45,138 nucleotides of DNA from JAJYSO01 sp964495935 (GCA_964495935.1 CAZBXQ010000023.1:1-45138); one strand, 5' to 3'. Numbered from the stretch's first letter, positions 15,972 through 25,205 are shown. Notes: generated by a model not told the origin, from the sequence alone. Numbers and translations: made by a program.

Positions 15972-17054
15972 ATGACCACTATTCCCATTCATCCCGATTT
16001 TCGATGGAACGGTAAAAAACCGGACAAAAACCAGTTACTGAACATCGCCCAAGCTTCTATTAATTCGGAGGAACAGTATCTTCAAGATATTGGTTTTTTC
16101 TTCCGGGATTGGCTGAATACCGACGATCACATGGAAGTCCAAACCTCGGGTTCCACCGGAACACCCAAAAAAATGTGGGTTCAAAAAGAATATATGGTCA
16201 ATAGTGCGAGGGCAACCGAAGAATTTTTTGACTTACCGGCCGGAACTACCGCTTTACTCTGCCTCCCCGCCACCTACATCGCCGGAAAGCTAATGCTCGT
16301 TCGTGCCCTGGTCCTGGGATGGAAACTGGATTGTGTAAAGCCTCAAGCTAATCCACTTAGCGGAAACACCACGCTGTATGATTTTATGGCGGTTACTCCC
16401 TATCAACTACAACATGCCTTTAATCAGCTGTCACAGGTCAAAAAAATCATGGTCGGCGGCGGAGCGGTTTCTTATGATCTGTTTAAACAGATTCAAAAAG
16501 CCACTTCCAAAATCTACGAAACCTATGCGATGACCGAAACCCTTACGCACATCGCCGCCCGTCGCATCAATGGCCTCGAAAATCTTAACAAACCGCCCTT
16601 CCGATTATTAAAAGACGTAAAGGTGCAGCAAGATCAAAGAGGCTGTCTGGTAATACATGCTCCAAAAGTGAGTGATAAAGTTATTTACACCAATGATATC
16701 GTTGAATTGATCAATTCTAAAGAATTTTATTTAAAAGGCCGAATCGACAACGTCATTAATTCCGCCGGAATTAAAATTCATCCGGAGGAGGTTGAACAAA
16801 AATTGAGTTCGATGATTAAGGAACGTTTTTTTGTCATGGGCCTACCGGATCCGGAATTCGGAGAAAAAGTGGTTTTGGTCGTTGAAAAAAATAGTACTGA
16901 AAAAGAGAAAGAAGAATTGCATAATCAGATCAAAACGCTGACGAACCTCTCCCGATATGAGCAACCCAAAGCGATTTTCGGAATCGAAAAATTTCTCGAG
17001 ACCCATTCCGGGAAAATCAAACGGGAGGCAACGTTAAAGTCCATAAAGCATTAA
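15972..17054 (+). CDS. menE: o-succinylbenzoate-CoA ligase
   Basis: The 360-residue protein is a short member of the ANL adenylate-forming family that activates o-succinylbenzoate with ATP and CoA. The phosphate-binding loop TSGSTGTPKKMWV is at about residues 57-69, the adenine/aryl motif YETYAMTETLTHIA follows at about 185-198, and the C-terminal domain has LKGRIDNVINSAGIKIHPEE and the near-terminal lysine in HSGKIKRE. It is shorter than MenE of E. coli, as is common in Bacteroidota. The last 48 bases of the gene recur at 23537, an unusual feature described under findings. Confidence 0.87.
   Translation: MTTIPIHPDFRWNGKKPDKNQLLNIAQASINSEEQYLQDIGFFFRDWLNTDDHMEVQTSGSTGTPKKMWVQKEYMVNSARATEEFFDLPAGTTALLCLPATYIAGKLMLVRALVLGWKLDCVKPQANPLSGNTTLYDFMAVTPYQLQHAFNQLSQVKKIMVGGGAVSYDLFKQIQKATSKIYETYAMTETLTHIAARRINGLENLNKPPFRLLKDVKVQQDQRGCLVIHAPKVSDKVIYTNDIVELINSKEFYLKGRIDNVINSAGIKIHPEEVEQKLSSMIKERFFVMGLPDPEFGEKVVLVVEKNSTEKEKEELHNQIKTLTNLSRYEQPKAIFGIEKFLETHSGKIKREATLKSIKH
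17002..17049 (+). repeat. 48-bp direct repeat, left copy (3' end of menE)
   Basis: These 48 bases encode the last residues of MenE and match 23537-23584 at 46 of 48 positions. Both differences are at third codon positions and leave the encoded residues unchanged. Confidence 0.85.
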
Positions 17055-17096
17055 AACCTCGAATAAAATCTTTTCTCCTTCTCAGAATGGAGGATA

Positions 17097-17766
17097 TCAC
17101 TTCCGTCTCGATCCGCTTCCATTGTTATTACTCCTCCTGCTTACCCGAGTCAAAACCACCGGCTCATCATTCTCATCCGGAAAAGGTGGGGGGGGGTGGT
17201 AGCCTTTTAGGCAGCCTGTATCTCCTGGACTAGTCAAGGATTCATCGGGATAGACAAAAAGCTCTAACTTTTTTTATCTGAACTTAATTTTAATTTCATC
17301 CAGCCACTATCTCCACATTCGGCGCGTTGTACACCACCCGAATAATGCACATCATGGACTTGGGGATCATCTCCAAAAACACCAAAACCAAGGCCTTCAA
17401 GGGGATCTCCCCCGCTCGACCCTCAATATTGGTAAAGAGGATATGGCCACCTTTACGACCACTTTCTGTTGTAATACTTTCCGATATCTTATAAAATACC
17501 AATAACCTATCCCTTTTAAAGAACTCACTTTTTACCGCCAGTTCTGTACTAATCCTCAATTCATAATCTTTACCCCCATAGGCCCCTTTCCAAGTTCCTA
17601 TATAATCTTCAAATACGTGGCTTATATCCTTAAAATAACTTCCTTGAGGTGCACCACCATGAGTTTTTACATAAGATTCACGTTCTTCAATCGGAATTAT
17701 TTCTTGGGCCAAAAGCGATGGAAAAACCATCAGAACCATTATTAAATTCAATATTATTTTTTTCAT
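17097..17766 (-). pseudogene. secreted DUF6705-like protein gene, broken by two frameshifts
   Basis: The first frame (17766 to 17296) starts with a signal peptide (LIMVLMVFPSLLAQE) and a domain with DYIGTWKGAYGGKDYELRI, of the type annotated as DUF6705 in flavobacteria. After about residue 118 the composition stops looking like protein. One base added at about 17400-17430 opens LEGLGFGVFGDD, HDVHYSGGVQRAECGDSGW and MKLKLSSDKK. One more added in the run of seven T at 17269-17275 opens KLELFVYPDESLTSPGDT, GCLKGYHPPPPFPDEN and DEPVVLTRV, ending at TGA 17097. The repaired protein would have 223 residues. Either the gene is decaying or the assembly has homopolymer errors. Function unknown. Confidence 0.7.
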
Positions 17767-18394
17767 AGTTACTATTATTTACTCTCCTTTGTAAAAAAGG
17801 TTTTGCCCTCCGCTCATCTGAATTAGCAGTCCCTAAAATAAAAACTACATCCTAAAATGCATCTCTTTTTCCTATTCCAGCCCAGTCTTATTCTTTCTTT
17901 TCCAAACAAAATGAACTCTTGCTTCTTCAACCCATAAAATCAGATCGTTTTAACAATAGATAAGCCGTTGAGAATTAAAATATTAGCAAAAAATAATGTT
18001 AAAAACAGGGCTAATTAAAGGTCATGTTAAATGACTGTGTATCCTAAAAGAACAAAATATCAATCTATCGCAAGCTTCTTTAAATCATATTTAATCACTG
18101 GTTATCAGTAGTCTAAATATGTAAAGACAAATTTACCCAGATTGAGCAATAAAACTTATCTAAAGTTGTTATATAAACAAGTAAGTTAAATATTAAAGAA
18201 ATAGTTTTTATTGTAAGAGGATACTTTTAAGAAACGTTAGTAGCATCTAAGCAGCCCGAAATAGATAGGAACGGAGCTGAAAATGGCGTTTTGGTATTAT
18301 TGTAGGTTGAACTACTTGTTCTCTTCGCTCTTCTCTTACAATTGCATGCTGTAATCAAATCGAAAGAAAAATTCGTTAACGAAAAAAGATCAGC
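17767..18394. promoter_or_regulatory. intergenic control region upstream of susC
   Basis: The region is 628 bases long, A+T-rich and without a plausible gene. It lies between divergent genes and should hold the susC-susD promoter. I see a short hairpin GTCAT-GTTAA-ATGAC at 18021-18035 and no convincing TTTG/TAnnTTTG pair, so control may use another sigma factor or an activator. Confidence 0.35.
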
Positions 18395-21300
18395 ATGAAA
18401 ACTAATTTAAAAATTATATTGACCTTATTCATGTTGTCAATATTTCATTTTTCTTTCTCTCAGCAGAAAGAAATTACAGGGATTGTTACTAACCCGGAGG
18501 GAGAACCACTAATGGGGGTCAACATCCTGATTAAGAACAAAGGCAACGGCACCATCACCGATATCAATGGCCGCTATGCCGTCGATGCCGAGCCGGATGA
18601 CATTTTACTTTTTTCCTATGTAGGCTTTCACTCGCAGGAAATACCGGTAAAAGATCAAACAACGATATCTCTACAGATGCTCAAAATGAGCAATGATTTA
18701 GATGCCGTTGTGGTAGTGGGATATGGATCGCAAAAGCGAAAAGATATTGTTGGTGCCGTGAGTGAGAAACAAATAACGGATATCTCAACCCGGCCGTCAG
18801 CCGACATCCGATCTTCCTTGCAAGGGGCCATTCCCGGATTAAACATTCAGCATTCCAGCGGAGGTGATCCATCCAAAAACCCCACCATGAACATCCGGGG
18901 GTTTAACTCTATAAACGGGGGATCCCCGCTGGTGCTAGTGGATGGCGTGGAAGAGTCTATTTCCTATGTCAATCCCAATGACGTAGAAAGCATAACCGTT
19001 TTAAAAGATGCTGAAGCTGCAGCTATTTACGGGGCTCGGGGTGCTTTTGGAGTCGTTCTGGTTACCACCAAAAAAGGAAAGGCCGGAAAGATCCGGGTGG
19101 AATACGAGAATAATTTCAGTTGGTCGATGAACACTACTCGCACCGATTTTGTCTCTGATCCGTATATTTACGGGCGGGCCATCGACGCTGCCATCGGCGG
19201 GGTAAACGGGGCCAGCTATACGGGATACAATGATGACGATTGGGAAATCATCAAAAAAGTAGCCAACGGTGAAATCGAGCCTTATCATGAGAAACAACCC
19301 GACGGAACGTATAAATTCTATTACAATACGGATTTCTATGACTATATGTTTAAAAAGGTACGACCTGCTCAAATGCACAACGTCACGGTCTCCGGCGGTT
19401 CCGAAAAACTGAATGCTTACTTTTCCGGAAGAGTCTATGAGGGTGAAAAAATACAAAATATTCAGGATGCCCGGATGGACCGGTATAACTATACGCTCAA
19501 TGTCAATTTCAAACCTTACGATTGGCTGAAAATATCGGCCGACACGCGATTCAGCACCCGGTTTGATGAGGAATACGGCGGTACCAAAAATGGATGGGGT
19601 GATGTTTTTGGAGTTAGCCGGTGGCGCGACCAGTTCCCTATCTTTCCACCTGAAATCGATGGTACAGCAGTAAGCGTGGGACGGACCGGATCGGGCTATG
19701 TGGCGCGAATCGGTGCTTTGATGTCGGGAAATTCCTGGCGCCGGTGGCGGTATGAGAACCTATCAAATACCATGCGAGCCAAACTAACCCCTTTAAAAGG
19801 TCTGGAACTCAACTTCGACTACACCAATCGCATTAAACGTACGGATCGAACTTTTCGATATGCTCCCTTTGAATTTTTAAATGGGAATAAATTAACCCTG
19901 CAAACCGGAGGATTAGACCGTAGCGGAGAATGGAGGTGGAAGGATCGCTATCAAGCTCTTAACTTCTTTGGTTCCTATAATATAACGGCCGGAAAGAAAA
20001 ATCACTTTAAATTAATGCTTGGATACAATCAGGAAAAATTTGACCGGGATCGTGTGGCTGCCCAAATGGAAGGATTTGCTGTACGGGACAAATACAAATT
20101 AGATCTGGCCACCGAGATGTACAACATCGAAGGCTCGAGCCTGGACTGGGGTGTGGAAGGGTATTTCGGACGTTTCAATTATGATTTCGACGATAAATAC
20201 TTGTTGGAAATCAATGCCAGGTATGATGGTTCATCCCGTTTTCCCAGTGGGAATCAATGGGGTTTCTTCCCCTCGGGTGCCATCGCTTGGCGACTTGACG
20301 GTGAAAGCTTCTGGCAGGGGATTAAAGACGTAATTTCTACCGCCAAAATAAGGGCCTCATACGGCCGTCTTGGAAATCAAACGATAGAGCCCAACACTTT
20401 TAGGGAGTTATTGCGACTGGGAAAAACAAGCTGGCTGGATGAAAATAGCAATAAATTGCACTATGCCCGCGTTCCTGCCCCCTTGCCGGAAACTATAGGC
20501 TGGGAAAAAGTAACCACCCGAAATATTGGATTGGACTTCGGATTTTTTCAGAATAAGCTAACCGGTTCGGTGGAGTTTTACGAGCGAAACACCAGCGATA
20601 TGTATCTCCCCGGAGAACCTTTACCGGCTGTATATGGAGAAACCGAACCCCGGAGAAGCTATGCCAGTCTTCAAAACCGCGGCTTTGAAGTAGAACTGGG
20701 CTACAGTAATATATTTCAATTGGGCGGATCACCCCTGTCTTTAAACATCAGTGCGAATATCTCTAACAACAAAGGGGTTATTACAAAATTTGACAATCCC
20801 AATGGAGTTCTGAGTACCTTTTATGAAGGGCAGCGACTGGGCGAGATATGGGGGTATCAGATCGATGGACAATTTCAGTCCGATCAGGAGGCCGCAGACT
20901 TTCAGGCGCAGTTTGATGATCCCGTTCAAGACCTGGGAAAAGTCTATGCCTCGGCCCTTAATAAAACCAGTAATAAAGAATGGAATCATCTTCGTGCCGG
21001 AGATATTAAATATATTGACCGCAACGGAGATGGCAAGATCGACGATGGTGACAATACCCTGGATAACCCCGGAGACCGAACTGTTATTGGAAATGCGATG
21101 CCTCAGTTTCCCTTCGGATTCAGCATTGATGCCAATTGGAAAGGGTTCAGTTTGTCTATTATAGGACAAGGGGTGGCCAAACAGGACTGGTATCCCACCG
21201 GGCCTCTATACTGGGGCACTTATCACCGGCCTTACACTTCTTTTTTACGAAAAGATTTGCTCGCCAATGCCTGGACGGAGGAAAACCATGGGAAATACCC

Positions 21301-21652
21301 CCAGATTGAACGGGGGTATCAGGCCTTGAACGCAGGGCGATCTCTGAATAACGTGAATGATTACTATTTAACGAATATCGGATACCTACGCATTAAGAAC
21401 CTGACAGTCGGTTATCAGATCCCCAAAGAAATCACACAAAAGATATTCTTGGACAGAGTGCGTTTCTATGTCAGCGCAGAAAACGTATTTACTTGGACTT
21501 TCGGGGGCCTATCCAAATATCTTGACCCCGAAGAAATGGGTTCCGCAGTAGATTTAAATAACCCTCTTGGAGCGGATACCCGTTCGGACGCCAATAGAAA
21601 TCAATATCCTATGGAAAAAACCTATTCCGTGGGTGTTCAGATAACCCTGTAA
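18395..21652 (+). CDS. SusC/RagA-family TonB-dependent outer membrane transporter
   Basis: The 1085-residue protein is a complete SusC-like receptor. A signal peptide ends near FSFSQQ. A carboxypeptidase-regulatory-like domain (residues about 25-100: GIVTNPEGEPLMGVNILIKN) is followed by a TonB-box region (VVVVGYGSQKRKDIVGAVSE), a plug (LVLVDGVEESISYVNPNDVE and AAIYGARGAFGVVLVTTKKG) and a long beta-barrel ending in a typical aromatic/Leu terminus (YSVGVQITL). It would import an oligomeric nutrient across the outer membrane using TonB energy, with the SusD lipoprotein encoded 27 bases downstream as lid. No glycoside hydrolase, peptidase or anti-sigma gene adjoins, so the substrate is unknown. 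Confidence 0.95.
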   Translation: MKTNLKIILTLFMLSIFHFSFSQQKEITGIVTNPEGEPLMGVNILIKNKGNGTITDINGRYAVDAEPDDILLFSYVGFHSQEIPVKDQTTISLQMLKMSNDLDAVVVVGYGSQKRKDIVGAVSEKQITDISTRPSADIRSSLQGAIPGLNIQHSSGGDPSKNPTMNIRGFNSINGGSPLVLVDGVEESISYVNPNDVESITVLKDAEAAAIYGARGAFGVVLVTTKKGKAGKIRVEYENNFSWSMNTTRTDFVSDPYIYGRAIDAAIGGVNGASYTGYNDDDWEIIKKVANGEIEPYHEKQPDGTYKFYYNTDFYDYMFKKVRPAQMHNVTVSGGSEKLNAYFSGRVYEGEKIQNIQDARMDRYNYTLNVNFKPYDWLKISADTRFSTRFDEEYGGTKNGWGDVFGVSRWRDQFPIFPPEIDGTAVSVGRTGSGYVARIGALMSGNSWRRWRYENLSNTMRAKLTPLKGLELNFDYTNRIKRTDRTFRYAPFEFLNGNKLTLQTGGLDRSGEWRWKDRYQALNFFGSYNITAGKKNHFKLMLGYNQEKFDRDRVAAQMEGFAVRDKYKLDLATEMYNIEGSSLDWGVEGYFGRFNYDFDDKYLLEINARYDGSSRFPSGNQWGFFPSGAIAWRLDGESFWQGIKDVISTAKIRASYGRLGNQTIEPNTFRELLRLGKTSWLDENSNKLHYARVPAPLPETIGWEKVTTRNIGLDFGFFQNKLTGSVEFYERNTSDMYLPGEPLPAVYGETEPRRSYASLQNRGFEVELGYSNIFQLGGSPLSLNISANISNNKGVITKFDNPNGVLSTFYEGQRLGEIWGYQIDGQFQSDQEAADFQAQFDDPVQDLGKVYASALNKTSNKEWNHLRAGDIKYIDRNGDGKIDDGDNTLDNPGDRTVIGNAMPQFPFGFSIDANWKGFSLSIIGQGVAKQDWYPTGPLYWGTYHRPYTSFLRKDLLANAWTEENHGKYPQIERGYQALNAGRSLNNVNDYYLTNIGYLRIKNLTVGYQIPKEITQKIFLDRVRFYVSAENVFTWTFGGLSKYLDPEEMGSAVDLNNPLGADTRSDANRNQYPMEKTYSVGVQITL

Positions 21653-21679
21653 GTATTTAAGCTTAAATAAAAAGTAACG

Positions 21680-23452
21680 ATGAACGTCTTCAAAAAAATA
21701 TTCCTTCTGTCAATTTTGTTCTACGGAGTCATTGGATGCTCCGACGATATTCTCGACCAGCCCCCAAAAGATCAAGTCGAACTGGATGAATTTTTTAAAT
21801 CTGCCTCAGATTTGGAAATTGCCACCAATGATCTCTTTTCCATTTTACCGGGGAAAGAAGTTTATATAGATGATTCTGAATCAGATAATATTCTGCCTAT
21901 AACGGTAAAAGATCGCGTCAAAGGAACCCGCCTTGTTCCCACAGAAAAGGGTGCGGGAGGGTGGTCCTGGGATGAACTACGTCGCATCAATTTTATCCTC
22001 GAAAACTATAAAAGAGTCGATGATGAAAAAGCAAAGGCGAAGTATTCCGGAATTACGCGGTTTTACCGGGCTTTCTTCTACTTCGACAAAGTAAAACGTT
22101 TTGGCGATGTCCCCTGGTACAATAAAGTTCTCGATGTGGATGATGACAAAAATTTGTATAAAGCCCGGGATTCGCGAGAATTAATCATGGATTCCATCTT
22201 TGCCGATATTGATTATGCCATACAAAACATCCCCGCCGAAAAACAACTTACACAAATCACAAAATACACCGCTTTGGCCCTAAAGGCGCGTATAGGCCTG
22301 TATGAAGGGACGTATCGTAAATACCATGAATTGGGCCCCTATGAAAGTTTTTTGGAAGCTGCCATAGAAGCTGCAGATGAATTGATAGAATCGGGAGCTT
22401 ATTCCCTGGTTATGGGTGACAAAAACACTGTTTACAGAAATCTGTTCTCCCGGGAAAATCAGGATGACCAAGAAAGTATCTTAGCGGCCAAATATACTGC
22501 CTCCGACCGCCGTCATGATATTGCCTATCGCCTGACAGCCCCTACTCAGGGAGCGTTTGGCCTTACCAAAGATTTAATCAACAGTTATTTGATGACCGAC
22601 GGGAGCCGGTTTACCGATCAACCGGGCTATCAAACCATGGATTTTTATGACGAAATGCAGAATCGCGACCCGCGATTGACTCAAACCACCGCAGGCCCCG
22701 ACTTTGTGGTAACCGGAGAAGAAAAACGAGAGCCGGTAGATCTCAGTATTACCACGACCGGATACCGGGTAATCAAGGCTCTACCTACAAGAGATCAGTG
22801 GGGTTCCGGAGCTTCCACCAATGATATCATCTTATTCCGGTATGCAGAAACGCTATTAATTTATGCCGAAGCAAAAGCTGAACTGGGTACGATAACCCAG
22901 GATGATTTGGACCGAAGCGTGAACAAACTGAGAGACCGGGTGGGCATGCCTCCTATGGATTTAGCCGCAGCCAATGCACATCCGGACCCTTATCAGGAAT
23001 CTTTATATCCCAACGTAAACCAGGGTGCCAATAAAGGGATTATCCTGGAGATTCGAAGGGAGCGACGTATAGAAATGGTAAATGAAGGCCTGCGATGGGA
23101 GGATCTCATGCGGTGGAAAGAAGGCAAAAAATTGGAACAACCCATGGTAGGGATATATTTTCCCCGACTGGGAGCTTTTGATTTTAATAATGACGGAATA
23201 CCCGATGTCTATATTTATAATGGGGATGATTCTGATGCACCTAAAGAGGTATCCTCAAAAGCACGTATCAATATTCAGGAAACCCCACTGTATAATCCGA
23301 CCACCGGAGAGCAAGGCGGCACCTCCGGAAACCTCGACCCTTTCCCTGAACGGGGCCACTTTGATGAGGAAAAGGATTATCTTTATCCTATCCCTCTACA
23401 GGATTTGAGACTTAACGAGAACTTGGAACAGAATCCGGGTTGGGAAAGATAA
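21680..23452 (+). CDS. SusD/RagB-family nutrient-binding lipoprotein
   Basis: The 590-residue protein starts with a lipoprotein signal (FKKIFLLSILFYGVIGC, lipidated cysteine in IGCSDD). The alpha-helical TPR-like SusD fold is indicated by FYRAFFYFDKVKRFGDVPWY (about residues 130-150), LFRYAETLLIYAEAKAELG and the C-terminal LEIRRERRIEMVNEGLRWED and YPIPLQDLRLNENLEQNPGW. It is the surface-exposed lid of the SusC barrel encoded just upstream and presents substrate to it. Its ligand cannot be predicted. The pair is not accompanied by degradative enzymes. Confidence 0.95.
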   Translation: MNVFKKIFLLSILFYGVIGCSDDILDQPPKDQVELDEFFKSASDLEIATNDLFSILPGKEVYIDDSESDNILPITVKDRVKGTRLVPTEKGAGGWSWDELRRINFILENYKRVDDEKAKAKYSGITRFYRAFFYFDKVKRFGDVPWYNKVLDVDDDKNLYKARDSRELIMDSIFADIDYAIQNIPAEKQLTQITKYTALALKARIGLYEGTYRKYHELGPYESFLEAAIEAADELIESGAYSLVMGDKNTVYRNLFSRENQDDQESILAAKYTASDRRHDIAYRLTAPTQGAFGLTKDLINSYLMTDGSRFTDQPGYQTMDFYDEMQNRDPRLTQTTAGPDFVVTGEEKREPVDLSITTTGYRVIKALPTRDQWGSGASTNDIILFRYAETLLIYAEAKAELGTITQDDLDRSVNKLRDRVGMPPMDLAAANAHPDPYQESLYPNVNQGANKGIILEIRRERRIEMVNEGLRWEDLMRWKEGKKLEQPMVGIYFPRLGAFDFNNDGIPDVYIYNGDDSDAPKEVSSKARINIQETPLYNPTTGEQGGTSGNLDPFPERGHFDEEKDYLYPIPLQDLRLNENLEQNPGWER

Positions 23453-23536
23453 AGATTCTTTTAGCCAAAATCGGCTCCGGTTCTTAGTGATCATTCACAA
23501 AAATGCCAATCCGATGAGACCCCATTTTCTTATTAC

Positions 23537-23584
23537 CCCATTCCGGAAAAATCAAACGAGAGGCAACGTTAAAGTCCATAAAGC
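23537..23584 (+). repeat. 48-bp direct repeat, right copy (menE 3'-end remnant)
   Basis: This copy of the end of menE matches 17002-17049 at 46 of 48 bases and still reads in frame as HSGKIKREATLKSIK, then L and a TAA stop, although no menE gene precedes it. Together with the left copy it brackets the 6.5-kb segment with the broken secreted-protein gene and susC-susD. Confidence 0.8.
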
Positions 23585-23645
23585 TCTAAAGAATGATGAC
23601 CTTACAAGTCCTCATTTTCCTTAATTTTTATCACTTTATGCGATA

Positions 23646-24173
23646 TTACAAAGACCGGTTTTTAAACTCCACCCCATACTTCATCAGATCTGAAAACTGA
23701 CGAATATCAACCTCCGGATCATTGGCAAAATCAGAAGGAACTACGACAAACCGAAAAATCTGGTTATCGGTAAAATCCGGATTTAAATTGGATAAATCAA
23801 AATTCCCATCAATATAAATTTGTACATCAAAAGGCGTATGATCATACACATACTGAATCGTCTTGTCTCCGATAAAAAAGTTTTGAGGAATCATACTATA
23901 AACTTCATTGTCCGGATCTCCTTCTACTCGAAAGACCAAGATTGCATCACTTTCCAGAACTTCTATATCATCCGGAACATCAACCCCCGTAATCCACATA
24001 TTGGAGTCCGGATCATAATCAAAATTAACCTGATCATATTCAAACGTTTGCCCCACAACATTAACACCATCTTCGCCATCAATCCCCGGAGGCCCCTCAG
24101 GACCGCGGCTACCTGTACAAGATACCAGTAAAACGGCCGTTAAAGCCATTACATAAAGAAAAACTTTTTTCAT
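23646..24173 (-). CDS. lipoprotein with short collagen-like segment
   Basis: The 175-residue protein has a lipoprotein signal (VFLYVMALTAVLLVSC, Cys19 lipidated). It is followed at once by a collagen-like run of Gly-x-y triplets (GSRGPEGPPGIDGEDG) and then a beta-rich domain of about 130 residues (YDQVNFDYDPDSNMWITGVD... up to FRFVVVPSDFANDP). Bacteroidota encode many such short collagen-stalk lipoproteins, and their role is unknown. It lies 19 bases downstream of an msrB gene on the same strand and may be cotranscribed with it. Confidence 0.75.
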   Translation of the reverse strand: MKKVFLYVMALTAVLLVSCTGSRGPEGPPGIDGEDGVNVVGQTFEYDQVNFDYDPDSNMWITGVDVPDDIEVLESDAILVFRVEGDPDNEVYSMIPQNFFIGDKTIQYVYDHTPFDVQIYIDGNFDLSNLNPDFTDNQIFRFVVVPSDFANDPEVDIRQFSDLMKYGVEFKNRSL

Positions 24174-24192
24174 GAGTATTGGTTTTTATAAA

Positions 24193-24594
24193 TTATTCAA
24201 ATTGTAAACTCGCCGAATTGATACAAAACCGTTCGCCGGTCTCCGTCGGGCCATCGGGAAAAACATGTCCCAAATGCCCGCCACAATTCGCACATAGAAC
24301 TTCCACACGAATCATGCCAAAACTGGTATCCTTTTGATACTCAACACTCCCTTCTACCGCTTTATCAAAACTGGGCCAGCCACAGCTACTTTTAAATTTG
24401 GCTTCACTCTCAAATATTTTTTGATGACAGCCCGCACAGGAATAGGTCCCTTCTTCAAAATTCAAATTATATTCTCCGGTATGGGGGTACTCGGTCCCCT
24501 TTTCCCGCAACACACGATATTGTTCAGGGCTGAGTTTTTCTTTCCATTCGCCATCCGTCTTTTGGACGTTGTATATCTTCTTCGACTTGCTCAT
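24193..24594 (-). CDS. msrB: peptide-methionine (R)-S-oxide reductase, cytoplasmic
   Basis: The 133-residue protein is a single MsrB domain that reduces methionine-R-sulfoxide in proteins. It has WKEKLSPEQYRVLREKGTE at the start, the structural zinc pairs CAGC (about residues 54-57) and CANC in VLCANCGGHLGHVF, and the catalytic cysteine in RFCINSASLQF. There is no signal peptide, so it acts in the cytoplasm. Its first 71 bases overlap the 3' end of the upstream msrB gene in another frame. The conserved domain begins close to the start, so the overlap is real. Confidence 0.92.
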   Translation of the reverse strand: MSKSKKIYNVQKTDGEWKEKLSPEQYRVLREKGTEYPHTGEYNLNFEEGTYSCAGCHQKIFESEAKFKSSCGWPSFDKAVEGSVEYQKDTSFGMIRVEVLCANCGGHLGHVFPDGPTETGERFCINSASLQFE

Positions 24595-25123
24595 AAGTTC
24601 CCACTATATTTTTTCCGCCCTCCTCGGGTACAAATTCCAAGGCGGCACCATTGATACAAAATCTTTTTCCCGTGGTCTCCCGCGGTCCGTCATTAAAAAC
24701 ATGCCCCAAATGACCACCACACTGCGCACAAAGCACCTCCGTTCGTTTATATCCCAGCTTATAATCGGCCCGATAAACCACCGCATCGTCAATCACCCGA
24801 TCAAAACTGGGCCAGGAGGAAGTGGTCGTATATTTATAGGCATTGTCAAACAAAGCATTTCCACAGGCCGCACAATGCATGACCCCATCGTCCGTAACGG
24901 TAAGCAACGGACTGGAATGAGGAGGTTCAGTCTCGGCTTCTCGTAATACATAGAACTGCTGGCGTGACAAACTATTTTTCCATTCTTCATATGATTTGTG
25001 AACGGCAAATATCTCCGGATCCGTCTTTTCAACCTTTTGAGAATGGCTCCCGCCACACCCCAACAATACGAAACACAGAACCGTTCCTATAAGAAATACC
25101 CTCCACTTTATAACAAATTCCAT
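24524..25123 (-). CDS. msrB: peptide-methionine (R)-S-oxide reductase, lipoprotein form
   Basis: This second MsrB is 199 residues long from the chosen start and carries a lipoprotein signal (FLIGTVLCFVLLGC), so it should repair oxidised envelope proteins. The domain has LSRQQFYVLREAETEPPHSS, the zinc pairs CAACG and CAQCGGHLGHVF, and the catalytic Cys in RFCINGAALEF. A methionine nine codons upstream (25150) is possible, but the one used gives a normal n-region (MEFVIKWR). The extended C-terminal tail of about 23 residues is encoded in the overlap with the downstream msrB. Confidence 0.9.
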   Translation of the reverse strand: MEFVIKWRVFLIGTVLCFVLLGCGGSHSQKVEKTDPEIFAVHKSYEEWKNSLSRQQFYVLREAETEPPHSSPLLTVTDDGVMHCAACGNALFDNAYKYTTTSSWPSFDRVIDDAVVYRADYKLGYKRTEVLCAQCGGHLGHVFNDGPRETTGKRFCINGAALEFVPEEGGKNIVGTYEQVEEDIQRPKDGWRMERKTQP

Positions 25124-25197
25124 TTCTTTACGATTATAAGAGTATGTCATACCAACTACTAAAGTACATAATTTCTAAACATTTTATGGATAATCTG

Positions 25198-25205
25198 TAT
25201 ATTTG
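25198..25205 (+). promoter_or_regulatory. -7 box upstream of the M48 peptidase gene
   Basis: TATATTTG fits the TAnnTTTG box exactly and lies 26 bases before the start codon. A clear -33 TTTG is not seen at the expected distance. Confidence 0.4.
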
